From Dissophora ornata (Eukaryota; Mortierellomycota; Mortierellomycetes; Mortierellales; Mortierellaceae): a stretch of 64,000 nucleotides of DNA. Shown here piece by piece: positions 22,651-36,150 of the stretch. A program made the translations under genes and the position numbers. Within the stretch, counting starts at the first letter, position 1; every line of letters begins with the position of its first letter. Below the pieces are notes generated by a model. The model did not search any database. It worked only from the letters and a program-made list of their open reading frames with translations, and had not been told where the DNA came from. The stretch covers positions 1-64,000 of the forward strand of contig MU616569.1 of assembly GCA_025201705.1 (NCBI GenBank). Direction: 5' to 3'.

Positions 22651-25600
22651 TTAATCCAAAGCTTCGTAATCTTGCTCGTCTTCATCCCCATCCCCGTCAT
22701 CGTCACCCCTCCTGGATCTGCGTGTCTTTCTCTTTTCGGGGGAAGCGGCAGTTGGTGGCTCCAAAGCGCCCTTGACCTTCAAGCCTGCCAGTGTACTGCC
22801 GGCTTTGCGACCACCTTTGCGACCTCCCTTTTTCACTGCAGAAATAGCTTTGGCTTCTGTCTCTTGCACTTCGTCGCCCTTGGCCTTGAACTCTTTGAGT
22901 TTTGCCTCAAACTCATCGATGATCGGTTTCATCTCTGGCTTTGGCGGTTTAATAGCTCTTCCCTATAATTCGTTGGGCACAAATAATGTCAATTCACAGC
23001 GTTCTGCGCTCGTCCACCTTCTGTCAATGCCAAATTCAGATGCCATAGTCTGTACCTTGGCAATGATATCCGAAAGATACTTAAACACTTGCTCCTCATG
23101 AACCTTGTCCTGGTAGTTGGGGAATCCCTCCAACAACCTTTTGAAGCTCTTCTCCGTCTTGAATGGCAGCATAGACAGACAGAACGCAATATCTCTCCAC
23201 CCTCTAGGCTCCTCCGTGTTCTTGAACCTCTGGCAAAGCTTCTCTGTCATTGACTCCATGTTCTTCTCTTTGATTAGCTCGAACAGGAATCTCATAATCT
23301 TGCGATATGATTCCTCGTCAATATTGGCATTTGACATATGACTGATGATATCAGGCATGTTGTTATAGACAGCATTGTCCTTGCTCGTCAACTCTGTAAA
23401 GAACAATCGTGCCAAGTCACTAATGCGCGCATCGTCGTCAACAAGACAAATCGCCATTTCTCCGAGCTGGCCCTTGACCTTGACCATGCCATTCAGAATC
23501 AAATGGGTAAGCACCATCAGAGTGTTCTTCTTCACGGCTGCATCCGAGTCCGACAGTCGCTTATATAGATATGCAATATTGGCATCAATCAGGTTATTGA
23601 AACATACTGCCATATCTCCAAGTGCAATGATAATGTTGGATCGAATCGTTGGCTCTGTCGACTTCTCAAGAATCGTGAACAACAGTTGCAGGTTGTGTTC
23701 ACAAAACTCTGAAGAAATGCACATCAGTTTGCAGAGCGCCAGCGCCGCTGAACTTTGTAGAGTCTTGTCCTACGCGTTATCATAGCGGGGAAGCAGAATA
23801 TAGTCAGTTGCCACCATGACGTTTCAACTGGTGGAATGAGTGGGTGAATAAGCGTCTAAGATGAGCATACCGAATAAAGAGTGTTGTTACCGCAGATGGT
23901 GACGATCAGAGGTCCGAACACCTGAAGCAAACTTCCCTCGCCAAAGAGCAACTCTCTCTCGCGAATATGAGCCATCGCGTCAACAAACTCGTCCTCAGTG
24001 GTTCCTACAACCTGGTCCAGTTCATCCTCGACCGCGTTGTCCTTGCCTTTCTTTTTCTCGTTTCCAGCAGCCGCTTTCCGTCGTTTGAATTCCTCCTCAA
24101 TCACCTCCATATGGACAATGTGCTTGATCGCAATATGCCCCACAATGAATAAGAGTTGACTAAGCTGCCAAGAATCGATTAAAAACTCATCCTCCACGTT
24201 CACAGTAAGGTCCTCGCTCATAGCGCTCATTGGCACGTCGATTGACATTTGGTCCAAGAGTGAGTCGCCTGTCTCTTGCAGGTCAAAAATCGCCCTGCAT
24301 CTGGTCTTGATGATATCACCGCAGAGAATGTCGGGATGCTCACCAAGCAGGTATATCGTGTTCAGCGCCTGCTCCACAACAGCAAACCTATCACAAGCAT
24401 CATGTTAGCTACAGACAATACAACACAAGTTTTCCTCGGAAGCTCTCTTCACTACCCCCTCCTCCCTGGAATTTTCATTGAATTACCATTTCTTGGATGT
24501 GGTCGGGTGGTCGATCAGTTGACCAAGTTTGATGAAAATGGGGTGGTCCATAGGGAGTCGAACCGTATCCTGCCCGATGACGCCCTTCTGCTTCTTCTTC
24601 TCTCCCGCTATGCGCTGCAAGGCGATACAGGAGTAGCGAGCCAGCGCAAGATCTGCCTTGCCATGTTTGCCGAGACCGATCTTGAGGATTGTCTCGATCT
24701 TTTGTGCAACAATATCCGACTTGGCCTTGGCCAACATGCCTAAGATGATGATGGCCCCGCGTCGCTGTGGATTGGGAATGTCCTTGTGATGACTGTACAC
24801 TTGCCAAAGCTTCTCGATCACCTCATCTGAAATCGTAATCTCGCTCGCATGCGCCATTGAGTCGGCAACGATGGTGCTTAGAAGCTGTTCCAGCGACGTC
24901 AACTCAGCCAGGGTGCTACCGTACGTCAGGCTAAGTCATCAGCATCGCAATCACAGTAGCAAAGTTTAGTATTATATCACTTAAATCTAGATAAAGTGGT
25001 GTTCAAATTTACTATAGTTTTTCCTTACCTGACCAAGTTCCTGGCGATCAGAGCGGTGTTCTCTTTCTCTGTCAGGCTGTCATCGGGTGCGAGGTATATT
25101 TGCCAATAGCACTCCATGAGTCGGCCACGGACACTCTTGGCTTCATCACCATTGTCCTTCATCCACACCAGATGGACCATCTTGCGAATTCCGTCCTAGA
25201 AAGAGAGCACTCCAGAATGAGCTAACAGAAGTTTTATGCGTGCTAAAGAGCATGTTTTGTGTCTTTTTCGTTGTAGTTTGGCAAGGACTTACACTGGCGA
25301 CTCGGACTTTGTATCGATGGATAGTGACGAAAAATTCCATCGCCTCAATGACTTCCAGCTTCATAGTCGACGCCAGCAGCTCACACATGACGGGTACGGC
25401 ACGATGAATCAAGTGAATGAATCGAATAGCATCTGCGTAATATCGCTGTTGAAGGGTCTTGGTCACGTATTCTTTGGATGATTGCAGCTCTAGTAGTTCT
25501 TCGTCCGTTGGAAGTGCGATATCCTTATTTCCATCGTCCTCGTTCGCCTCTGATTCCGGATCAGCAGCATCCACCTCCATCCCAGCCTCGATTTCGTCCA

Positions 25601-27577
25601 AACCTCTGAGAGCCGCTCTCCTTTTGGACGGCTTAGTGATCATTGCCTTTAGCTCATCCGTCACCTCGGTATATTGGACTTCCCATTCTTCCAAGTCAAG
25701 TTCACCTCCATGCATCGAATAAGGATGCGTTTCGATCATGCGCACCAATGTCCTGATGGCCTGCTTCCTGGACCAAAAACTTTTGTCGGAAAGTCTTCCG
25801 ATAACGAGTTCTGTCAATCGCTGTCGGCGCTTGGGGAACTTGACGCGGAGATCGCACAGCTGACCAGCAATTTGGAGAAGCTTCGTGCGGACGTATGAGT
25901 TGTTATCCATGAATCGCTCCTCCAAAATATCAAAAAATCCGTCGATCTGGTTTTTGACTTGGTCCGTTTGCTCCACCTCAGAAAGATAGGCAATCAAATT
26001 TCCAATCACTTCGACGATTGCCTGTCGCATCATGTAGGACTGTAGAGAACCAAAGCAAAATATCAAATGTGAGTTGAATGACTAGTGAATTAACGGGCAC
26101 ACTTTTGGACCGCGGATGCACATGCGCTCCATACCTCGCCATCAAGATGCTCAATCAAAAGTCCCATTTGCTTCAAGACGACTTTTGGAGCAAGTTCTGA
26201 GAGTTTCACTAAGAACTTCGAGAAAGCCCGAGGAACACTGACATCCTTAATGGTCTCGTCAAACTCCCGTGAGCTGACCTCCCGCAGAATGCTGTCAGCC
26301 AGTTGTGAATAATCGTAGTCGTTGATCAGCATCTCCAGAAGCTCTGCCATCGGTTCTGGTGTGTGTTCCCAATACTGGAGATTTTGCAAGATTGTCGTTT
26401 TTGCACCTGGAGAATTCAAGCATTGGTCCCCGTTAGCATGGTACTGTACATGAGGCTTCCCATAAAACATTCAAAATCCAGTGGTGCCCTGTGTCTTACC
26501 AAACTCATGGTTGTGACGCTTAATACATATACACAGAACTTTGTAAACACGCTGCTTGAGAGCTGAATTTTTGATGTTTTCCTTGTTTTCCAAGATTTGG
26601 TAGGCTGGTTTGAAGAATAAACTGATGAATGTTTCTTTTTCGTGGGTTGCAGTCCAGATCTTTGAAAGTTGAAGTTCCAGGCATTTGCTCATCGAATCCA
26701 TGGCTTTCTGCTTCTCAGACGTCCAAGTCGAACTTTGCTCGTCAGCCTCATTATTGTCCTTGGAAGCCCTCGCTCCTTTGCCACGCTATTTTGTCAAATC
26801 GGGTCAAATAATTAGAAACGCGGGTCGCATGGAGCGCAGCTAAGGTTTACAAAGAAGCAATTCAGAAACGCTGGTCACTCACTGTGGACTTTGCGGTCTT
26901 TTCCGTCGACGCTGCTCGAGACGTAGCTTTCTGTTCCGTGATATTGATGATCCAGAAAATTAAGAAACCATACATTTCCAACGGTTCCCGATGCTGCATG
27001 TACACATCCTGGTCATTGATCTCCAAATCCTGTGCTGTTGAAGCCACTTCAGCGTTGAATCCTATGGAAATAGATCCGAAAATCTGGGTCAGACGAAAGT
27101 TGAGGGGAAAAGGTTCCGCTGTCCGAAGCGCGTCGGTGGCCAAAATACAACGTTCGCACCTGAAAGAACAATATCCCAGACTTTGGTCGCCGTCGTCTTT
27201 TTAAGAGTGTTGAAGTGTCTAGAATTCGTCAAGATGGAGCAAATGTCAGCGAAAAGAGCAGATGACGTAGGGATGTAAGTCTGGATCGCGTACATACTTG
27301 ATGAAGCTTCTGATTTGGTCGAAGATGGTACTGTCAGTGATGTTGCCAGAAGCTTCCTGCAGGGTATCGACGATTTCTAAGGGCGATGTTTGTTTAGTTT
27401 AGAGACGACGCGCAGGTTGCACTCATTTTACTAATATTGGCGGCCAGAGGGTTTACCATTTAGGATGCGCTCAAGGGTCTTCTGGTTTTCCCCTTCGATG
27501 GAGATTTCCCGCGAGATGTGGATGGAATCCTGCTGCACATTGTTGAGCTCTTCGTCAAGTTCAAAGTTGCCCGACAT
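22651..27577 (-). CDS. CND1: Condensin complex subunit 1 (NCAPD2/Cnd1)
   Basis: Twelve exons: 27577-27457, 27376-27298, 27218-27160, 27061-26883, 26785-26500, 26406-26135, 26039-25293, 25195-25029, 24930-24487, 24387-23871, 23769-23056, 22962-22651; 1298 aa, all phases consistent. The N-terminal condensin domain includes DREPLEMYGFLIFWI-type sequence; HEAT-rich middle segments include SYMMRQAIVEVIGNL and FDILEERFMDN; the C-terminal Cnd1 HEAT block includes NNTLYSDKTLQSSAALALCKLM and IRSNIIIALGDM. The tail is basic (KKGGRKGGRK) then acidic. It is the HEAT subunit of condensin that binds SMC2/4-kleisin and DNA for mitotic chromosome compaction. The last intron uses GTACAG at 23055; reading through instead would give an atypical end. 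Confidence 0.95.
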
Positions 27578-28235
27578 GGTGGCAGACACTCGTGTTGCTG
27601 GCTGTTTTCCGAGATGGTAGTGGTGAGCAAGAGTGGCACAGAAAAAGGCCCGCCCTGAGCTGCGGGGACATTAAAAAATAGACGCGACTTTTAGTGGCAA
27701 CGTACATGTCTTTATCATACGTGAATAATCACGTTATTTCATTTGGTCTTTTGTTTTGTTTACATTTGTGGCTGGACTTTCATCTGAGCTTCATATAAAA
27801 AACGAGAGTTTTTTCTTTCTTTCTCTCTCTTCACCTCTTCATCCCCCTTCCTTCTCCTCCTCCTCTCCCTTCCCTACTATTTACTCCCATCCTTTGCTCT
27901 TGCTCCGACCACAAAAACACTATTCAATTGCACATTTTCTGTCAAAATAATGCTAATAAACCTCAATGTTCTACGCGTGTTTGTCCAGGTTGCCTTGTTT
28001 ATGTTTTGTTTGGCGTTTTCTATCATAGTACCCTCCTTTCCTCTGTCCCCTCATTCGTAAGCTATGATGATCACAATAGAGTCAAGCACTGAATACCCGG
28101 CCGCCACCGTGCGATGTCGGATGGATGTACAACTTTATTAATTCTGAGCGCCTCAACCCTTCCCCCTTCCCTATCCCTCCCCAGCTGTAGAGATCAATGC
28201 TAATAAATTGCTAAAAACATTGAACAACATGCATC
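27578..28235. other. CND1 promoter and 3' flank of the next gene
   Basis: No gene. ACGCGA (27682-27687) and ACGCGT (27973-27978) are MCB-like hexamers upstream of CND1, but such hexamers are no commoner here than chance. About 27800-27900 is CT-rich. Confidence 0.4.
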
Positions 28236-29896
28236 CTATTGATCTTGTCGCCTTTGTGCAATTGCTTGCATCGCCTTGTCCTTTGCATCCATGAGCCTTG
28301 CTGAGTGTAGATAGGATGGTTCGATCTTGTGATTTGGAAATTTGAGTCTGAATTGATTGATCCAATAAGTTGCCTTCCGACTGTAAGCATGTATCAGGTG
28401 TGGCGAGATACACACTAGCGACACCATGTAAAGGCTGTCGATTATCTAAAAATGTAGGAGTTTATGAAAGGGTGAGTTTATGAAAGAGCCTCATACTGTA
28501 TTCAGCGGCCGCAGCTGGAAGTACCTGACAGTAATGATCTGGACCCAAGTCTTCGTCGCGCATATTTTCCATAGCGTGTTTAGCATACGCGAGGGCTGGC
28601 ATATAGCGTTAGAAAGAGGACGTGGTCTTCATTTGGCATGAAATTTACATGCAGGACACCCGTACCAGCGACAGCCGCACACTGCATCTCGTGAAACATA
28701 GGGCTGACCCTTGGGACGAGCAACAACGGCTTCTCAGGTTGCTCGTGAATCCAGAGCGCAAACGAAAGATACGCGTTTGATATTTGATGGAGGAAAAGAG
28801 AACAGTTTGTCTTGTCCTCGAGCAGACCGCCCTTCAAGAGACGCACCGTGTGCTTGATCCACATCTGTCGAGAGAGGAACTCATCCGTGAGTTGGGTGTA
28901 TGAATCTGCCAATGCCGCTATTTTGCTCCACTCTTGACTCTTGAAAGACTCCTCTGTCATTTTAGACACGCTTGGATAAAACTTGATGCCATGGTCAAAC
29001 GATCGCAGCGCTTGGGAAAGCTGTTGCCTAGCCTTCTCGTATAACTGATCAGAGGCAGGAAAACCTTCAGCCGACTCGTGATCACTGATCTCATCTATTG
29101 TCCCTGTAGTCTATTTATCATGAGATCAGAATGAAGTCTCCTCATCCAAGATGAAATGGCTCAACCGCATGAAGCATGCAGTCATTGCATCATAACTTAC
29201 CTGACGCTGTTGGATATAGCTAATGAAGGTTTGGTACCGCCAGTACTTGTCGGAGGCATCGTCGCTCTGACCTAGAACAGTTTTTAGCACTTTGTAGGCT
29301 TTCTGAGCCAGGGCTAGGGCCATTTCCATGTATTTCCTGACTTTATCTGGACCAAGTACTTTCACTTGAACAGATGTGCCTAGTTCGTAGAGGCACATGG
29401 ATCGCAGAAGGTAAAAGTCGGATTCCAGCAACACAGGCTCATCCCACTCGCTAACTAAGTCAACTAAATAGTTGGTGTCCCAGTCTGGAGCCGGAATGTA
29501 TTCGCCATCGCGCTGGTCTGGTGGACGCCCAGCGCGCGCTATCATAAATGTGAGAAATGCTATCAAGGTGAGCGCATGTAGCCTCAAAGCCTGTTTGCAT
29601 TTGCTTATACAACGTTAGCGTCTGGACTCACAGAGTCCCCCTTGCAGTACTCGCATGTCTTGCTGGATAATACGAGCTATGCCCATCAGAGCATGAAGTT
29701 CTCTCTGGCTTGTAGTGTAGGGAGCGATCTTTTCTGCTGTGTGTAACAAGTATTGATGAATTTCAAGCTCAACCTCATGGAGATGCTCCTCGATAGTGAT
29801 TTCTTCCTCTGATGGGTTTGTGGAGGGGTCCGAGACGTGGATGCTGGCCAGGTCGTGGGATTGAACAAAGGTATTCTCTGGTAGGCGACCGCGCAT
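28236..29896 (-). CDS. Hypothetical alpha-helical (TPR-like) protein
   Basis: Five exons: 29896-29632, 29538-29201, 29110-28660, 28595-28525, 28445-28236; 444 aa, phases consistent. The translation is mostly amphipathic helix pairs resembling tetratricopeptide-type repeats (for example RELHALMGIARIIQQDM, KYMEMALALAQKAYKVLK, ALAYAKHAMENMRDE). There is no signal peptide or membrane segment. I considered the cohesin loader Mau2/Scc4, KIF-binding protein and Spo22/Zip4 but see no diagnostic motif for any, so no function is assigned. Exon 2's acceptor (ATGATAG) was chosen because it is the one that keeps the following frame. It is divergent from CRM1 across 932 bp. Confidence 0.6.
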
Positions 29897-30828
29897 TGTG
29901 GATTTCGAGTTTAAATATCGGAGGAGAGGGAAAGAGAATTTGAAAAAATTCGTGGACACGACTCCACAATGCCACAATGTGTGGCAAAGCCAATTGGCCG
30001 CCACCAAATCCAAGAAGGGGGCTGTGCTTGCACCAATCAAGGAGGTGACCCAGATCTGGCGGAAATAACGTCCGTGAGGTTGAAAACGTTATGGATGAAA
30101 TGAGAGCACCCTTCCACTTGAGAGAGCTGTTCGGCACATCTAAAAGAGGGACCGATCGATGTAACGACATTGCGGGTGGGTGCGCACATGTATGGACATG
30201 GGTTTTCATGTCTGATGACCAACAAAGGCGCCTGTTGCTTTTGCAGGCCCGCACGGAACTATGGAAAATAGCGTTCAAGCCAAGGATGCTGACAAAAGCC
30301 AGCGTGGGGTGGGCGTACCAATCAAGGCGTTGTTCTCTGAATCTGTTTGAGTTGGCCAAGAACCAGGAAGTGCTGTGGACTTGACAATCCCGCAAAAATG
30401 GTAATCCCAGTTCGCAGTTCCCAGATCAATTTTTTTCGATTTTTAAGCAGAACACAGGACCGAATCTTGTTCTCGTCTCAGTCCTTTTCCTTATTTATTT
30501 TACTTTTTTGCCTTCTTTCTGTTGCGCCGCTCGCCTTTTGCATCCAGAACCCGCCTTTCCACCGTCCTCAAGCCTCGATCACTAAAAGTCTACGTCAGAA
30601 GACTTATTTCTTCTCTCGTCCTTCCGTCATAGTAAAGCACTCCAGGTAGTGCCTTTTCCACCCGCTTATCTTTCCCTTCACCATTGCCCACCCTCCGCCG
30701 TATTCCTACCAACAGGCATCAAACTAAAAACCAGTCGTTGAAAAGAATAGTCATACGCGCGCTTTTAATACACCAACAAAGGAACGCATTGCTCCTACTC
30801 AACAACCACTCCCTAGTACGCATTCGAA
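29897..30828. promoter_or_regulatory. Divergent promoter region, hypothetical gene / CRM1
   Basis: 932 bp between divergent start codons. No ORF with protein character. The CRM1 side (30430-30700) is pyrimidine-rich, as is common upstream of fungal starts. Confidence 0.45.
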
Positions 30829-33800
30829 ATGGAGGTAACGCCCATGCTCTGATCTGGATTCATTTCTTAATCAACTCGCTGCCATGAGAGCCAGTTAGCT
30901 GGCTGTCGGGGACATCGACCTTTTTTTTTTTTTAATGAATGTGGCCTGAAGCAACTGGTCTGTCGCAATGTCGCTCGATCAGTTCGTTTGGTGTTGGTTG
31001 AGGCCTTTCTTTTATTGATACTCGTTGCTTTTGTGTTTGTCCCTTATGTTTTTTGCGCCATTCAGGCTGTCCTCGACTTCAACCACGACCTCGACGTGGA
31101 CCTGCTGGACAAGGTTGTGCAGGTCTTCTACAGCGGCACCGGACCTGACGTAAGTGACCGCCAAATTTGTGTGTGTCTGGCGAATGGATTTGCACTTTCT
31201 CGGAACGTTCATGGAGATCAAAGCAAGAGGGCTCTTACTGATTTCCTTCGTTATCAACCTTAGCATAAACTCGCTCAGCAAATCTTGACACAATTCCAAG
31301 AGCATCCAGAGGCGTGGAGACGTGTGGATACCATTCTTGACGTGTCAAAGGTGTCTCAAACCAAGGTAATCATCTAACGGATTTTTTTCAAAAACGATAA
31401 CAAAAACAAAGGGAAGAATCAGAGGTTCACATTTGAATCTATCTACGCCTTGTACTATCTACCCAGTTCTTGGCGCTCGCGATCCTGGAGAAATTGGTCC
31501 AGACAAGATGGAAGTTACTTCCCCAAGAACAATGCCAAGGTAAGGCTCGAATAGTATCCTCTTGCCTTGCAATGATATCAAATACCATTTTTCTAACCGC
31601 ATCAACGGTTTATATTAGGGATTCGCAACTACACCGTTGGTTTGATAGTCAAGCTGTCATCGAATGAAACAACCTTGAGTCGCGAAAGAACCCTACTGAA
31701 CAAATTCAATCTGGTCTTGGTCCAGGTATGTTGAGGATCGCTCTTTGTGGATCATCAATTTTGTGGGCGTCAGGAGTAAACAGTCTCATCGCTTATTTGA
31801 ATTTTGCATAGATCTTGAAGCAAGAGTGGCCACATGCATGGCCTACTTTTATTCCTGAAATCGTGGCGTCAAGCAAGTCAAATCTGTCGCTGTGTGAGAA
31901 TAATATGGTTATCCTCAAGCTTTTGAGGTACGCTCATTGTCTTAAACTTCAGTCTTCAATGAAAATCGATATGATATGCATGCATTTTGAACCGAAGATG
32001 AATTCCTTATAATACATTGGATTGTGGTAGCGAGGAGATCTTTGACTACTCAGCGGAGCAAATGACTCAGGCCAAGACCAAGAATCTGAAGAACTCTCTG
32101 AATCGCGAGTTCTCTGAAATCTTCCAGCTTTGCAGTGAAGTTCTAGAGAACGCCAATAAGCCTAGTCTGATCAGAGCGACCCTCGAAACATTGCTGCGTT
32201 TCCTCAACTGGATCCCTCTTGGCTACATCTTTGAAACCAACCTCGTGGAAAATCTCCAAGCAAGGGTGAGCGTCTTTATATTTTAAGTGTTAAATTTGCG
32301 TATCATAGATACGACACGAATCTCTCGATTGTGCCTCTCTAACTGATTATACTGTAATATCTAGTTCTTGGACGTGCCTCAATTCCGAAATGTGACATTG
32401 CGCTGCCTCACGGAGATCGGCAATCTCTCAGTAGAGGCAGAATACAACCCCAAGTTTGTTGTTCTGTTCAACGTTGTGATGACCTCGATTGCAAAGACCA
32501 TCCCTATCACAGCCAGTAAGTTTATTCAGGTAGCCCGGTAGCCATCGTGCCGCATGTGTATGTAATGAGAATTTTCCTGACTCGACGTTACCCACATCTA
32601 CAGATATCGCGAAGCTCTACGAGAACGCCTCCAATGATGAGCAGAGCTACATTCAATATGTCGCTCTGTTCTTGACCGGATTCCTCGGAGTTCATCTCAA
32701 GGTAAACATTGCAATTTGCACTGGCTATTTGTGCGCCAGATCACATGGATCAACTCACTGACGTGTTTGCCATATTTGACACGTAGTTAGTAGAGAATGC
32801 ACCAAACGAAGATGTCCTGCTGGCGGCACACCAGTACCTACTCAAGATCTCTGAGGTAGATGAGCGCGAAATCTTCAAGATCTGCCTTGAGTACTGGGCC
32901 AAGTTGGTGGCGGAGCTCTACGAAGAACTCCAGCGATTTCCTGCGGTAGACTCGCCCTTGCTGAGTCTTTCCAGACCGAATATTATCAGATCCGCCATTA
33001 ATGGAGAGAATCGCAGTCGCACCTATTACAGTGCAGTCTTGTCACGTTTGCGAGTTGTGATGATCGAGCATATGGTCAAGCCTGAGGAGGTTCGTATCTG
33101 AGCGCCTGTTGTCTCGCAAAGTCGCCAGTGGTTGATGCTCCGAAGCTAATGGTTTAGTCATTTATAGGTACTGGTCGTCGAAAACGAGGAAGGAGAGATC
33201 GTTCGGGAGGTTCTGAAAGAGAGCGATACCGTTACACTTTATAAGAGCATGCGTGAGGTCCTCGTCTACCTGACGCATTTGGACTGCCCTAACACGGAGG
33301 AAATCATGACAGAGAAGCTGATGAGGCAGATGGACGGATCTGAATGGGGTTGGACAAAATTGAACCAACTGTGTTGGGCCATTGGGTCTATCTCTGGAGC
33401 AATGAGTAAGTTCAGTTGGGATTCGCTGTTGCATCTTGACACGTAAAACGCCCCATTTCTCTAATAGAGACTTCTTCATTTATTTATCTAGGCGAGGACA
33501 CAGAGAAGCGATTCCTGGTCACTGTTATCAAGGAGCTTTTGGAACTTTGCGCAGTCAAGGCTGGAAAGGACAACAAGGCTGTTGTTGCCTCGAACATCAT
33601 GTACGTTGTAGGACAATATCCGCGCTTCTTGAAAGCGCACTGGAAGTTCCTCAAGACAGTCGTCAACAAGTTGTTCGAGTTCATGCATGAGTCTCATGAT
33701 GGAGTTCAAGATATGGCCTGCGATACGTTTATCAAAATTTCGCAGAAATGCAGACGGCACTTTGTATTGCAGCAGTCGCAGGAGGTCATGCCCTTTATTG

Positions 33801-35764
33801 ACGAAATCATAAACACGCTTAATCGGATAACGAGCGACCTCTCTCCTCCACAGGTAAGGATCGTGGTACATGCAGGATATGCTGTTTTAGTATCGAGCCC
33901 ACTACAACTAACTACATAAATGCTATGATCAGATCCACACGTTTTACGAGGCGATGGGCTATATGATTTCAGCGCAGCCCAATCGTGTGGCACAAGAGCG
34001 TTTGATTGCTAAAGCCATGCAGACCCCCAACCAATACGTAAGCCTTTGCGATTGTTCGTCATGGTACCTTGCATGTGTGTAGCACCCGCCATGGAACGAT
34101 TTTAACCGCCCTGTGTGACGTGCATAGTGGGACAGCATCATGGAGCAGGCCAAACTGGACGTGAACAATCTGGATAATACCGAGAACCTCAAAATCCTGG
34201 CGAGTGTACTCAAGACGAATGTGTCTGCCTGCGGTTCAATTGGGCCTGGGTTTCTCTCTCAGCTTGGACGGATTTACCTCGATATCTTAGCGGTTTACAA
34301 GGCTATTAGCCAGCTCATCTCCGAGAGCGTTGTCAAGCAAGGGCCCATCGCTCTGCGCACTCCGCGTGTTCGTCAGATGCGCACGGTCAAGAAGGAGGTC
34401 TTGCGACTGATTGAAACATTTGTCGATAGGGCTGACGACTTGATGGAGGTGAAAAAAAACGTTATTCCAGGCGTCCTCGAGGCTGTCTTGGGCGACTACC
34501 AACGCAACGTCGAGCCTGCCCGCGAGCCAGAGGTACTGAGCGTTATGAGTACCATCGTTACAAAGCTCGGGGTAAGTTGTCCGTGGCTGCTACTAATGAT
34601 ATTGATGGCGACCCCCATCGACATATCTATTGACTAACACAATTGCTTATGTGGTTTCGTAGCCCTTACTGAGCGACAAAATCCCAATCATTCTTGAATC
34701 CGTTTTTGATGTGACCCTGAGCATGATTAACAAAGATTTCGCTGAGTATCCAGACCACCGCGTTGGGTTCTTCAAGCTTGTGCGAGCAATTAGTCAGAAT
34801 TGCTTCGAAGGTACCCATTCTCAAGCAACCTTGGTTCCTCTCGCTGCATGACCTTGAAAATGTCAGGAAGAGTACACTGATCCGATTTGCATCATCCCAT
34901 TTAGTTCTGCTGACCCTGCCTCCAGCCCAGCTGCAACTCTTCATGGACAGCGTGGTGTGGGCGTTCAAGCACTCCATGCGCGACATTGCAGATCAAGGCC
35001 TGACTATCTGTCAGGAGATCATCAACAACTTTGCGAAGAGCAGCCCCGTCATCGCAAATCAGTTCTATCAGACTTATTTCCTGAACTTGCTGAACGACGT
35101 CTTTTTCGTTCTGACCGACAACAACCACAAGAGCGGTAAGTTCTCTTTGACGTGTCCCGAATCAACCAGATCATAGAGCGAGGTCTAATCGTAAGTTCAT
35201 ATAATCAATATGTATTACACATCAAAAGGGTTCAAGTTGCAGAGCCAGGTGCTTGCTCGCATGTTCTACCTGGTCGACTCGGGCGCTGTTCAGGCGCCGT
35301 TGTTCTCACCAAGTCAGGTGTCAGACCCCAACATGACCAATGAGAGGTTCCTGAAGGAGTATATGATGAACTTGCTTCAGAGTGCCTTCCCACATCTGCA
35401 ACCGTAAGTCTCGCGTTAAGTGTCCAAATCATATATACCGATGAAGAAGCATCTCAATCTCTTAACACGCGTTTTATGTTATCATTGCGGTTGCTCTATG
35501 CACCAAAATAGCTCGCAGATCAAGACATTCACTCTCGCTCTCTTTGAGACGAACAGGGACGCTAACAGATTCAAACTGCATCTGCGCGACTTTTTAATTC
35601 AGCTGACTGAGTTCGGTGCGGCGGATACAGAGCAGAACGAGTTATTCCTTGACGAAAGGGAGGCGGAGGTGGAAGCAAAGCGCAAGATGGAACGCGAAGC
35701 TGCGCTTAAGATCCCAGGTCTGGTCAAGCCGTCGGAACTGCCGACCATGGACGAGGACGACTAG
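30829..35764 (+). CDS. CRM1: Exportin-1 (CRM1/XPO1)
   Basis: Eighteen exons: 30829-30834, 31066-31149, 31264-31365, 31467-31539, 31619-31725, 31812-31927, 32031-32265, 32365-32515, 32604-32701, 32787-33089, 33168-33405, 33492-33853, 33933-34037, 34128-34571, 34663-34810, 34905-35135, 35229-35403, 35512-35764; 1076 aa, close to the 1071 of human XPO1. The first exon codes only Met-Glu. N-terminal importin-beta/CRIME repeats ([18 protein letters not shown]), the NES-groove segment [25 protein letters not shown] and the C-terminal helix region are all present. It exports leucine-rich NES proteins with RanGTP. The Cys in LNQLCWAIG (about residue 494) is the residue alkylated by leptomycin B in sensitive species. 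The donor after exon 10 is GTTCGT, weaker than the rest. Confidence 0.97.
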
Positions 35765-35798
35765 ACAGTGCATTGCTTAGGGCGTCAAGTAGCCGAGA

Positions 35799-35804
35799 AA
35801 TAAA
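35799..35804 (+). terminator. AATAAA polyadenylation signal of CRM1
   Basis: AATAAA lies about 35 bp after the CRM1 stop codon. Confidence 0.5.
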
Positions 35805-36150
35805 GCGGCCTGGAAAGAATGAACACAGAGCACAGAGTATGCATGCCCAAGAGAATAAATATATATACACAAACGTGAGTTTCGTTTGCGTTTATGTTTA
35901 TGTGCTTGTCCTTCCGTTGAACGATACTCGAGCGAAGGTGGATTGGTGGTACTTGACACCCAATGATGGGATGCGTCGCACCTGTGCACCTTGGCTCGTG
36001 CCGTTGGGAACACTCCCTCACAAAACGTAGAACGATTTCGGTCGTATGTGCTGCATCGCGTCAAATACCAAAGTGAGACACATTTCGATTCATTTTATAG
36101 AGCGACGCGGCTCTGTTTTCCTCACTCCCTCATTCATATCAACCACACCA
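35805..36150. other. Intergenic region upstream of the BTB gene
   Basis: No gene. Ordinary mixed-composition spacer between two plus-strand genes. Confidence 0.4.

Noticed and set aside
27682..27978. MCB-like hexamers upstream of CND1
   Set aside because: ACGCGT or ACGCGA occurs many times in the window at about chance frequency, also in introns and coding exons, so no claim is made.
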